Shown one piece after another: positions 1 to 17,475 of a stretch of DNA of 64,000 bases. Source of the DNA: Diplocarpon mali (Eukaryota; Ascomycota; Leotiomycetes; Helotiales; Drepanopezizaceae); the NCBI GenBank assembly GCA_024741835.1, contig JAENRP010000092.1:65218-129217 (forward strand), given 5' to 3'. Every line of letters starts with the position of its first letter. Position 1 is the stretch's first letter. The notes below the pieces were generated by a model, which saw only the letters and a list, made by a program, of their open reading frames with translations, was not told where the DNA came from and did no database searches. A program made the translations under genes and the position numbers.

Positions 1-1
1 T

Positions 2-619
2 CAACACCGCATCGGTCTTGGCCTCCCAGCTTCTTCGATCGACCTCACTGCGGTATCTGATGCCGGGTACCTGGCCGAGAATGCCGAAGCTGCCGCAGAG
101 GTTGCAAAGAACCTGGGAAGCGATACCATCTGTGAAGCTGAGGTACTGGCTCTACTTCAAGCCGCCATCAGCGGACGCTTGGCTACTGCTTGCAACAGCC
201 ACACAATCACTGGTGTCCGAATCACGCCCAGCCTCCCCTTCTGGACCAACGACGCAAAGTTCAAGCACCTGCGCCTCGCGGCCGAGGAAGTCGCCAAGTC
301 CGAGAGTTCCAACAGCGACACCCTCGTCTCGTGGAACGCGGCTCTGAAAGCGAGCAAGACAATCGAAGAAGCCCAGGACGTGGTGTGCCGAGGGCTGCTG
401 AACAAGCTCCCTTCGGTCCTGATGATCGAGGAGGAAGACATGGACATCACGCGGCCTCTGACAAGCTATGCACTGGACTCACTAGTCGCGATCGAAGTGC
501 GGAACTTCATCACCAGGGAGTTTGAGGCGAACATGCAGGTTTTGGAACTGCTGTCCAGTGGCTCCATCGAGACTCTGGCGAAGATCATCTGCGGTAAAAG
601 CAAGATTGTGAAGCTGTGA
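2..619 (+). CDS. Polyketide synthase, C-terminal end (KR tail plus ACP), partial
   Basis: The reading frame is open from base 2 to the stop at 617-619, so the gene enters from the left edge. The first part (QHRIGLGLPAS, then a VSDAGYLAEN-like stretch) matches the end of a ketoreductase domain of fungal highly reducing PKSs. The last 80 residues are an acyl carrier protein: the motif YALDSLVAIEV carries the phosphopantetheine-attachment serine (codon 479-481). The protein stops about 45 residues after that serine, so no thioesterase or reductase release domain follows; HR-PKSs commonly end this way and rely on a separate release enzyme. KS, AT, DH, MT and ER domains lie outside the window, so the product cannot be guessed. 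The next large gene downstream is an ABC exporter, which would fit a metabolite cluster. Confidence 0.9.
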   Translation, partial: QHRIGLGLPASSIDLTAVSDAGYLAENAEAAAEVAKNLGSDTICEAEVLALLQAAISGRLATACNSHTITGVRITPSLPFWTNDAKFKHLRLAAEEVAKSESSNSDTLVSWNAALKASKTIEEAQDVVCRGLLNKLPSVLMIEEEDMDITRPLTSYALDSLVAIEVRNFITREFEANMQVLELLSSGSIETLAKIICGKSKIVKL

Positions 620-2404
620 AGCTCTGGGGTTGAGTTGTCGTGTAGAATAGGATATTTATATCTGTTGCTTAGATAGCTTCTAGAAGTAGATCTTCAGTCG
701 CTGGCGGAATTAATACTTTTTGTGAAATGGTCAGCCTGCATCATTAACTTGAAGTAGACTGTATGCATTCTGAGACTGCGAGTTCTCCATTCCATCGCCA
801 AGTTCGATATCTCGGTTAGATGCAGTGAACAGCCAATTTTGATGGATAGCAGGCCGGTGGCTGTGAATATCAATTCATAAGTGTCCAGGGAGCTTACAGA
901 AAATCCGGCACCGTCAGACTTTCCGAACCCGTCTAAGCGGCACTGCCTCGTGGGCACCTGATAGCTTAGCACTATGATACTACAGATTTCGATACCAATA
1001 CCGATACCGTTTTGTTATAAAGAGGTGAGGTGTAGTGTGCATTCTCATTCGACGTTTTCATGTAATGCGATGTATATTATAGCTCATATCTATTTTGTAG
1101 CTACGCAAGCTCAATGGGGGATTTTTCAGAAGTAGAACCTCTGGCAGCAATTCAAAATCACGTACTAGTCAGCTGCCGCAATCTATTCGGCATCTCTAGT
1201 GATCTAGGCAATTACTATCATTGCCGTCGCCCCACTGGAGAACGTCTGGAGAAGTTGGGATTTTTTATTGCAGGATGGGTGTGAGATCTATAGGCCAGCT
1301 TGTATGGTTTGAGAGCTTCTTTCTCTCAATCCATGACATGGGTGGAGAGCTGTCTCCCACCAGATGGTTGGCTGGCCATTGTACATTTTCTACGCGTCCT
1401 GGCAGGAGATCAGAACGCGCACGTCGTCGGAGGAAGAGGAGGGCGAGGAGTGACAAGCCGACCCTAGAGTGGAACCAATCACGTGGATTCGCGTACTCGT
1501 TCCTTACCTCACTCGACCATTACACTCGATTAGTACTTGGCCCCCAATGTTATGTGTAGCTTTATAGCAGAGCCCTCTATCAGTTCTGGCTTCTCCAGTT
1601 GTCGGTTTTCAATTGAATGCTCTGAGGGCTCTGAGGGCTCTCGTTTCGTATGTGAAGCTCTCTGCGTGGCTTTGGTACCTAGCTTATTATCTACACATGC
1701 AGATCGTCATAGGAGGAAAGAAGGGGGTCATAGCGAAAGAAGAGAAGGAAGAGGAGTAGGGGGAAGAATAATTACTGCAGCTAAATGGTAGGAGATAAAG
1801 AATGGTTTTATTTATAATTAGTTACTAAGAGAGAGAGAGAGAGATATATATATTCGTATATATTTAATAGGATTTTTCATACAATGATACAAGATACGGC
1901 ACTAGAGAAACGATAATAGAAATCGCTATCAAATGGCGCAATTCAATCGAGATTGTAAATGCATCTTCAAAAAGTCGATGTATTCAGCGCGTAGAATTTC
2001 CGCTGATACTGCTGAAAAGTTGAATCAATAATCAGAATCACGTAGCTTTTCTTCTGATATAACGCTCGAGACTTGGTATGCGAGAGCGATGGTCAGCGTT
2101 CTGGCTGCTGGGGCAATAAAATTCCCCATGTTTTGAAACGCAATTCGGAGTGAAACCTATAAAAACAGAGTGAAGCAGGTGAGGGGCCCCAGGCGGGGTA
2201 AGGGGCTGCGGTGATGTTGGAACGAGAGCGGTGACCTATGGCAGAATGGCGACTTGACAAACCTCGTAGCGACCACGGTATCTCGCAATACACCAGGCGT
2301 AGGAGTGCAACGGTGGGCAATTAACAGGCTTATAATATACTTGGTTTCGCAATTTGTTTTTGAGCACGGCTGCGGAGCGGTATTGCCGATGACCCTCTTC
2401 CGAC
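620..2404. other. Intergenic region after the PKS
   Basis: I see no supported gene here. Small open frames on both strands lack homology that I recognise. A (GA)n(TA)n microsatellite lies near 1827-1852 and a short tandem (unit GCTCTGAGG, about 2.6 copies) at 1619-1642. The rest should contain the PKS 3' UTR and the promoter of the 2EXR gene. Confidence 0.5.
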
Positions 2405-3591
2405 ATGTTGTCCCATGCATCGGAACCTCTGACTTCCTTTACGGTCTTTCCTAAGTTGCCTTTCGAGCTGCGATGCATGATTGTACAGTCCCCGCGTCTT
2501 CGCGGCTCTTCTTTTGCTAACTGTTGTTCAGTGGAAGGCATCCTGCTCCTCGCGAACCATCGAATTCGATTACGATGACATTGACGGATTCACTTCAAGA
2601 GCCGCAGACCCAAAAGCACTTCGTGTTTGTCGGGAGTCTCGAGAGCTCATTATCCCCCTGTATCCTCTCTGCTTTGGAACATTCTTCCACCCCGCCAGGA
2701 CGAGATTCAATTTCGAGAATGACACGCTATTCATTGGCAGCGATATGGAGGACACGATTCCACACTTGTTCGGCACTTTTACACAGAAAGAAATATCATG
2801 CTTGCGCTTCCTGGCTCTGGAAAACTGCTATAACGAGGACGTCGAGGTCGGATACGGAGCGAACTTGAGCAGTCAGTTACTAAAGCTGATCAAAAGGCTT
2901 CCATCATTACGGGAGCTGCTCATTGTTCATGATATTGAAGATATGATCGATCGACACCTGGACTGCGCCGAGGGGCATAACATGGAATTGCACGACAACC
3001 TGCCGGAAGCGTTCAACCATCCTGCAGTATACGTCGACCCACTTCCAGATGAAGAGACTAGTCTCTTCAAGCGATGGGTAAGTGTTCTTCGAGCTCTTGT
3101 TCCCTCTTACTCGCTCTCTCAGGAGGCTCTAGACAACTATTTCCTCAAACTCCCTCCTCACTTCTTTGGTCAACCCTAGCGCTCCAAAGCACCTCTCGAA
3201 AAGTGATACTTACTTTGAGCTCTTGTAGACAGTCGCGAGATGCCGGCCCGTATATGGCTGGCGGCGATGCCCCGATACCGATGTGTTCGCTGCGTGGGAC
3301 ATGGAGGACGACATTGAAGACAGTGTATCAGATGATAATGGCTTTTATCATGGCTCCTCCTGGGGGCCATCTTGGTTTCCTTATTCCGACATGTTTCATC
3401 CAGAAGACTATAATCACGAATACGGTTTTGAAGACGACGACGATGACGAAGGGGACGAAGGAGAACGGGACGAACAAGAAGGCGATGAAGATTATGGTAA
3501 TGAAGAAGAACGGGATGAAGGAGGGAACGATGACAAAGGGGATGATCAAGAAGACGGAACGGACGCTATTAGTGTTGCATCTGTTGACTAA
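2405..3591 (+). CDS. 2EXR-domain protein with acidic tail
   Basis: Proposed exons are 2405-2482, 2532-3077 and 3229-3591 (328 aa). The 49-nt first intron (GTACAG...GCTAAC...CAG) joins FPKLPFELRCMIW to KASCSSRTIEF; this is the opening of the fungal 2EXR family, and ALRVCRESRELIIPLY near residue 60 is its second hallmark. ATG 2405 lies 14 codons before the FPKLP motif. 2EXR proteins are very numerous in Pezizomycotina and have no agreed biochemical role. The last exon is unusual: after WDMEDDIED it becomes a long run of Asp/Glu with Gly, Asn and Arg. An alternative acceptor near 3121 would end the protein much earlier (stop about 3177). I prefer the longer model because the join at 3077/3229 keeps frame into a typical basic-to-acidic 2EXR ending. 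Confidence 0.75.
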
Positions 3592-4473
3592 ATGTGTTCA
3601 CCAGAGGCTAAGAAGCCTGTACGACACTCATATTGAAAGTGGCCACTGTTTGGTGTGCCATTTTCTTAGTAGCCCTGCCAGGCATAGGAAGGATACGTGA
3701 CTGAGTGATTGAGAAACGTATTCTTGGCTCTAGTCTCACAGGCGAATGTACTGTAAGTGTCAAGACCTGAAATGAAGTCTTGTGAGCTTGAGGATGAGCG
3801 AGGCAGAAAAGTCAGTGTCCAGCGGATATATGGTGAGTATCTCTATGCACAACAGTGCCTCGCTAGTTTTTCGTAAATATCACTACGCCCTTGGCCCAGG
3901 CATGATGTGGGATTTCTCTGGATGGATGGGCAATACTTGTAAACGGCGCTCGGGGTCCTCTCTGAAACCTGGCAAGAGATCGCGCCCTGGCCTTAACTAG
4001 TAAATATCTCATGATAGGTAGCAGCTAGCAATCAAAACTTGCGATAATTTTCACAGCTGAAACACGGACTAGTCATTATCTAGCAGTTGTACGTAGGTAT
4101 TTACGGAACCCCGCCCGGTGTGGCTGGAAAGGTACCCATGTGGAATTCCCGGTACCAATAGCAATCTTTTGTTTAGGGGGGTTGACTTGCGGAATATCCT
4201 AGCCCACGTGATCCTCTGGGTGTGTTGAATGGTGAGCGCTCGCAGGCGATACTATCTTTCGTAAACCGGCGCACGCTCGCCTCATCCTCTTCGATGCCTT
4301 TTCAAGAGAATTATCGTAAGTCCGGTTTGTTCTCTTCCAGTGTAGAGATTTGTGGAGCTAAAACCAATATCTTAGTCAGCTAGCCCAAGGCAGGATACCT
4401 CATTAGGCATCCCGAAGACACCATAACTTCTGCGAACGGTGCTTCATCATCGTGTATCGATGATCCTTTGCTG
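3592..4473. promoter_or_regulatory. Intergenic region and promoter of the ABC transporter
   Basis: No gene is seen. The stretch ends in the 5' leader of the ABC transporter. A CACGTG E-box palindrome lies at 4205-4210, about 265 bp before the first ATG. This is a core site for bHLH regulators in fungi, but its use here is only a guess. Confidence 0.35.
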
Positions 4474-10874
<6,401 letters not shown>

Positions 10875-11622
10875 ATAACTTTGCGTTGCAATTTTTTGGA
10901 GATAGAGGAGTGACAAATTTCTTTCATTTTGTTGTATTAGGTTTGTAACTGGTACAGCGAGTATGATAGACTGTGAAGTATAAAGTGGAGTAGAAATTCG
11001 CATCTTCGGGTGTAGCAGCGACACAGATGAGTTGACACTGCGGGGCTTTAATATTCTGAAAACGTTATTGAGAAGAAGCGAGGAAATCAATTTGAAAGGC
11101 TTGTATGTACACCCCAAACCCGAAAGAGAATTGGAACGCCGTGGGGATAAAGTCACTCTTCGCCCCATATGATTTTCGCTGAACTATACAACGAAACCAT
11201 GCTGTTCAGAGAGCGTTACCCTCACATATTCGAGCATGACGAAACTATATTCCATTTGATATTTGGCACGCGTACGCCTCTTAGTTCCCACGCGCAGCAA
11301 ATTTGGCGTCGAAGTCCCGAAATACAAGCTAATAAGAACGGATCGGCTCACTAACTACTTGACGTCAGGTGACGGTTACCTGTGAATTTCCCTAGTTTCA
11401 ACAACTACATCTAGATGCCAGGACATCACATCCTCAGTCGCAAAGTCTTGTATCGCTGCAATTTGATTTCTCAGCATCAGATATATTCATAATACAATAA
11501 GGCGAAGAAAATGCTATCCTAAATTCCCATGAACACGCTCTTCTTTTAAAAACGACTCTTAAAACCTACTCTGCGAATGAAGCCTGTAACCGTGTGGAGT
11601 AGCGATTTTTGCCGACTTATTT
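10875..11622. other. Convergent intergenic region
   Basis: This lies between the 3' ends of the ABC transporter and the minus-strand cysteine-rich gene. It should hold both polyadenylation regions. I see no other gene. Confidence 0.45.
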
Positions 11623-12449
11623 TTATAATACTAGTCCCACGATCAGGCCCAATGCCCCTACGACAGGCCCGGCTTGTTGGAGAGCGATCGCAGCGTTCGA
11701 GGTCGCAGAAGTAGCAACAGCAGAGGTCTGCGTTGCAGCACTCGCGGAAGTCCTCGTGGGAGCAGTGGTAGCAGTGTCTACAGCCGCAGATATCCTCGTC
11801 GAATCCGCGGCTGTCAAGGCTGTAGTAGGTGCGGCACTGGCACGTCGTGCGGTTGTTGCGGTCTTCGTTGCGATGTCTGCGGGGGTCTCAGTTCCCGTCT
11901 GGACTTGTCCGCTGTCTGCAGTGTAAGTGCCGTCCACGAGACTCCCATTTCCGTCTGCGTCATCGTGATAGAGACCTGGGGATTTCGGATTTAGCTCAGT
12001 GTCACGACTTTCCAGGCGGTTGGACTTGAGAGCTACTGACCAGTTCCTAAATCAACACACAACAGTGACCCATCGTTGTACTGGTAGCAGGTCTCGCTAC
12101 CGGTACAGTCCAGTACAGCGCGTCTCCTAAACTTCTTGATAAAATCGTCCGCCGGGTTCGAGATGGAAGAGCCAGTTCCGGTACTGTCTTCACATGCAGA
12201 GCCGCCGACTGCATTGCACTGGCCTTGCATGATCAGAGCGAGGCACTTGGTCACGCAGCTCTGATCTTGTTTACAGTAGCTTGCACAGCCAGCGACATCC
12301 TGGGCACCTCCGAACGCGCCCGTGTTGCCGAGAAACGGTGCACCGGTGAAGTCGTTGTTTGCTGGCCACTCCTCCGCGCCAGATGTCGTGCAGCTGGTGG
12401 CTATACCAAGAGGCAAAATAGCAAAAAAAATAGCTGTGGTGAAAAACAT
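11623..12449 (-). CDS. Secreted Cys-rich protein, probable GPI anchor
   Basis: Exons on the minus strand are 12449-12041 and 11975-11623, with a 65-nt intron (GTCAGT...GAGCTAAAT...CCCCAG) that joins DLGTG to LYHDDADG in frame; 253 aa. The N-terminus MFFTTAIFFAILPLGIA is a signal peptide. About ten cysteines fall in two groups, residues 20-85 (GCASYCKQDQSC, KCLAL, GQC, SACED) and 115-138 (LDCTGSETC, LLCVD). From about residue 155 to 230 the chain is Thr/Ala/Ser-rich, as in O-glycosylated wall proteins. It ends in a hydrophobic tail (VVGALGLIVGLVL) without basic residues after it, as expected for a GPI signal. I do not recognise a named domain; a cell-wall surface protein is the best guess. Confidence 0.8.
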
Positions 12450-15400
12450 TGTGATTACAGGCTGGAATATGAAAACTTGAAGAGAATGAGCAGCAAGTGG
12501 TCAACTAGACAGGTCAAACCGAATGCACCGCGACTGCACGGGCACTTCGCATCAAGGAACTATAGGTAAATAATCACCCCCAAATTTGGACGGCGTCCTC
12601 TGATTTTGTATCAAGGTGAAGAGAAGCCAGTTACACAAGTCAACATCGAGCGCGGTTGGCAATGAGGTTGAATCCCGCCTAGCATGATTCCGACCCGGTG
12701 AGATGTCTCTGGGACGAACCAGGATGATCTTGAATCGTGATTCAAGCGCCGAATGTCTCAAGCCTTTTTTACTTGCACCTTGGCACTTGAGAACTATCTG
12801 CTGTAAGAGTGGATGATTTACGCGACTTCGGCTGAGCTGAATATTTCGTGCCAAGCCCACCAATAGTCAGCCCCTCCAGCGTCAGACACTGGCGTTCTGG
12901 GAGGCGTTCTGGGACTTTTCCACCAGCTTGAACTAATAAGCTGACTCTCTCAAGTAACTTACCAAGACTCCCCCCTGATTCGAGTCTCTGGTTTTGCTTT
13001 CTTATACTGCTCTCTTCTAGAATAATAAATGGGTTTTTTAATAATTTTTTAAAAGATAGCGAAGCTTCGCAGCGCAGCTGTTCATACACATTCGGTGATC
13101 ATCCTAGGCCGGGCCTGAAATCAACTATTATTACTAAGTTGTTCTTCTGAAGGCTTCAGATGTTGTTGATGCCTGACTTGACGATGCCCTTCTCAGCCTC
13201 TCTCAGCCCCAAGCCACACAATCACCGAGTACAATGCCACTCGCCGATTGAAAGTTCAAAAGCCTTTTTTTTCGACGAGTAAATAATTGAAAGTAAGTTC
13301 CAATCCCAGTTGCAGGGTGTTGGGTTGATTGTGTTTCTTTTAAAACCGCGTTGTGTCAAAAGGGGCTCGCTTAATTAAGGGGCAAGCAGACGTGGAGTGT
13401 TGCCACGGATACGACACAAGTACAACTATGAGGTGACAAGGATAAAAAATATTCTCCAGATTTTCCTAGAGTCCTGGAGGATGTAGGAGTAAATGCTTCC
13501 TAGCATATAGCGTGGCATCCTCGTAGAATGGCATCCAATGGGAGTACTACTTAGGCAGGGAGAACATACGAATTTTGCATAACGCAATGTCTGAAAGTTG
13601 CAGTTTCTACAAGATATGGGTAGACAGGATATCACCGAATTTTAGAGAATTTGAGGATTTCCAGCTGGTATTCGCGCCAAGACGGCGCGGATGTGTTTGT
13701 TGCTAGTCAATGATAGCGAAGAAGTGTTCCTAAAGCAATCAACAACTCATTAAGAATCGTGATACGATACTGAATACAGTGCTGAGAGAAATCTCGGCCA
13801 TTGAGTGATACTCAATACACCAGCTGAAATCCCGAAATCCGACCCACATCTGTGTCCTTGTGGTACGTCGCTCGACCTCGACTGTCCAATGAGCTCTGGA
13901 TCTTACCAATGCTCTTGTATCCATGCGTCGTTCAGTCTCCGATCTGTTATATCTCGAATGTTGGACTATCCTCCACTTGATCGCTCTGTAAGTCTCGCCT
14001 AAATCGGCGTCTACTACGGCGTATTTCTGGGAAGCTGGTGCGAAGGCTCCTCGAGGAGAACCGATCGTCGCTGCAAAAACAGTCTACAAAAAATTCTAGT
14101 AGAGTAATCACCGGGGCTATTCATTAGCTCTTCGGTCTGCAGTAGTTGATGTTCAAACGGTGATTCTCGATGATATCATCGCCTTGCAATACTTGAGCCC
14201 GGGAGTGCTGGAGATAAATAACAGAACGAGCCCGATATGCCAGGCCAATGTCGAGGTTGGAGTTCTGGCTTTAGCATACCAGACGGAGATGCCTATAATT
14301 TTATCTAGACCATCGAGAAGTTCCCTGTATTGTATTCCGCGAAGAGGCTCTAGCGGTGCGGCGGCGACGATGCTGCTGCTATATAAGTTGAATGTTCGGA
14401 ATTACTCGAGAGCCTGTAGGAGAGGAACTGTGCATTTAATGGGTGAGACCGTTTCTGGGATCGGGAAACTTGAGTTTTCCGCCGGTGGGAGGTGAGCTCC
14501 TGAGCTGGTGGTGTTGTAAGATTGAAGATTGGTCAAAGGGGGGGGCTTCTTTAAAGGGAAGAACAAGATGGGAATCGCGCAGAATGGATGAGCGGGACTG
14601 GTAGAAAGCTCGTCTGCCGTATTGTGTTGGTATTGTCTGGTTCTACAGTTATCGGCATCAAGATTGATATCAAGACTTTTTACAATAATCCATGGGGTAG
14701 GGGTGATATCGGAGTGGATCTGGCACCATTTGTGAAGATCTTGTAGGTAAGGATTCGCTCCCTGTGTTCTTTATACGAGAGGATGGAGAGATGGAGAAAA
14801 AGGAAAAAAAAGACCAAAAGAGAGGCGGCATCGGAATCGGTCATGATAGTGCTCAAATTACTGAAGTAGTAACTTGTCGTTTGTGGCTATTTAATTAGTG
14901 GTTGACGTGTCGTCGAGGGATAGTGGTGCTGACGATTTCATCTAGCGATCGCGCATTAAGCCAAAACAGGCGCGAGAAATGACGAATATCTTCTCGAAGG
15001 CTCCAAAATAATATCGGAAAGATAGGGAGAGAGAAGCAGGCGAGGTAGCTTGGCATGTACACAGCATCTTGAGACCCCCCGGACGATTTCGTGGCTTGGA
15101 AAGATTAACTTTTTCAGATACTATCCTTATCTGGGTTCTTACTCACATGTCGCAACAGGTCTCTAGAACAAGCATGCTTTGCGACTGGACTGTCACAGGC
15201 GATAGGGTTGATACTAAGGCTTATTCAGCTGTTAGGTATGATACTTTCGACGTTGAAGAGCGGTTCCTGATGCAAGCCGACTTGTCCACAGAGTGGCTCA
15301 TCTTGTGATGGCGGCTGAAGGGCGGGAGAGTGTGGAAACCTAATTGTAACCTTGCGCGATGCTAGATGGCGCCGCTTTTCTCGCGTTCAAAGAGTTGTAC

Positions 15401-17475
15401 ATGAGTGTGGTTCCTCGACTACTGCTCTTCGGCCAGGGAACAGGCTCATTCATGCGTAGGGTTGGACGCGTCCATATGATTAACCAGCTGGCTTCGTGAG
15501 AGGCGGTGTGGAAATAAGCTGCGGTTTATCGTAGTCGAGTCCCGAAGGCCTTGTGTTTGAGCTAGCGTGGGTTCTCTTATATTTCCGACTGACGCGCGAG
15601 AAAATGCCGGGTAGCAAATCGGGATCAAAACATAGTAAGCGAGTTTAGGCGAGGTTCAATTGTTGATTGGATTGGCACCTACCTAGGTAGGTACTTATGT
15701 CTGGAGCAAGGAGATGCTATCAGGAATAGAAAACTGCACTTACGAGCCATGCGCATGAAATTCGCCCAGCCCGTCCATCCGGGTCCACTCAAGCTTGACA
15801 GTTGAGGTAGAAGCAATAACCTGAAGCACTAGTGACAGCAGATTCCGTCGACGTGGAAGACATGGAAGAAGACAGGTCGCACGGTTTAATTAATGATGGC
15901 GGGTTCATCCCGTTAATCTCGGGTATGGTCGTCATGTCACTCGGCCTCGTACCCACTACCGTCTGAGCCAGGAATAGGACTCTCGCCTGGTTAGACAGAA
16001 TCACGTGATAAGCCCAACTCTGACTTGGGGTGAAAGGAACTTGCAGTTGCGCAAACATGATTTAGGGGGGTATTTCCGAGCGCGTGGTCTGCTGGCTCTC
16101 GGATACGATTATTCCTGCGAGGTTAATGTTGCCAGTCGGCATTTCACAGCAGATTCTTTGAGCCAGTCACCCATTCCCCCTTGTCGCTCCTCTTTGTCCT
16201 TGGAACATCCAGTCATACCTCAAGGCCGGCGGCCTCTAACCGGTTTCGTCTCCGTTCCCTTTCTCCAAAGGATCGGACCATCGGCTTGATAAGTGGACAT
16301 TGGAAGGTGTCGAGTATTCGTACGAATACGGCTGGGTTTCAGGATCGTCTTTGTTCCTGGATCCCAAGCTAGCGAAGAAGACCAATTGCGGCCAAGCCAA
16401 CTAGCGAACTGACTACCTGCCTGACTACCGCCATGGATTCAGCCCAAGAGGATCCGCGTTCTGTGCTCGTAGCAGTCGTCACTGTCGCTCGTCGCCCGGA
16501 ACATAAGCTGCTCTTGCGGCGCGAGTTATACGGCAACTTGAAAGATTATATTCATAAATATGTATAAATGTATTTATATCTGCCTCGTCACTGTAGTGCA
16601 GCTTGCAGAGTACGCTCTAGTAGGGCCGCTCAAGAGTCAAGAAACCATGCCGAGTCGGGTGTGGCAAAGAGCGCAATACCGCGAGTAAGAATAGCATCCA
16701 TCCAGTCTCTCTGCTGTGCTTTTGCACCTACACCTACACCCACATCTACCATTCCAGAAACAACTTTACTCCGTACCGGTGGCATGGCCAGCTATCTGTA
16801 CTCTGCCTCGTCTCCTCCACAGCACGCTACCCAGCATCGTGGTCAGGTACGAGTGAATCCATGCGCGAGAGGCGTTCATATGCCCCCTGCTGCTTCATTT
16901 TGACTCGGCCGTCTGTTTGCATAACACATTCCACACATCTATCCGACGAGCACTCTCCACGTTTCAGCACTCCTTCGCCCCCTCCCCCCCCTTCCACCCC
17001 CAGGAATGGTCGCCATCTGTGTGTCGATGTGCAATACGCGGCCGTGAGTCTCACGGACATTCCGTGTCTGCATGCGCTCGCTCGCTGCAACAGGAACAGG
17101 AACAGGAGCAGGGCTTGACCTCCGCTATCCTCGACCTTGACCTCACCCCCCCCTCATCCCCTGCCATCTAAATCACCCCTCGCAGGCTCTCCGACAGGAC
17201 AGATGCTACGGAGACTGTAGAAGACTTTGATACACCCTCGAGCCCATCAAACGTGCGACTGATCCGACCAGGCGGCCAGACCAGGCGGCCAGACCAGAAG
17301 AAAAGCATTGAGCGCTTCCGGACCTATCCAGCAATCCTGCACATCCACTTTTTTATCGAAGCGCTTCTAACCTTGGGATTTGTGACACGGCTCAGGTACA
17401 TCTGGTAGGCTGTGCACTCGAGACAGAGGCAATCTGCGACAACAGCCGGCCAGGAGCGGAAGTCGAAGGGGCAAC
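12450..17475. other. Long intergenic region without a convincing gene
   Basis: Five kilobases between a minus-strand and a plus-strand gene. Open frames are short and unsupported (for example 14160-14495 plus, 15789-16058 minus). An AT-rich run followed by a GC-rich palindromic stretch lies at about 13016-13085 and looks like the end of a repeat. A 13-nt tandem (unit GACCAGGCGGCCA) occupies 17266-17296. Pyrimidine-rich sequence at 16960-17000 and 17140-17160 fits a long RhoGAP promoter and leader. A short ORF in good start context is listed separately. Confidence 0.4.
16433..16567 (+). other. Short ORF (44 codons) in strong start context, possible uORF
   Basis: The ATG at 16433 sits in ACCGCCATGG, close to the best eukaryotic start context, and opens a 44-residue frame (MDSAQEDPRSVLVAVV...) that ends at TAA 16565-16567. 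It lies about 900 bp before the RhoGAP ATG with no gene between, so it could be an upstream ORF in a long leader, an unannotated small gene, or chance. Confidence 0.2.

Noticed and set aside
694..972. 92-residue minus-strand frame after the PKS
   Set aside because: It starts at GTG rather than ATG and shows no recognised family; may be chance.
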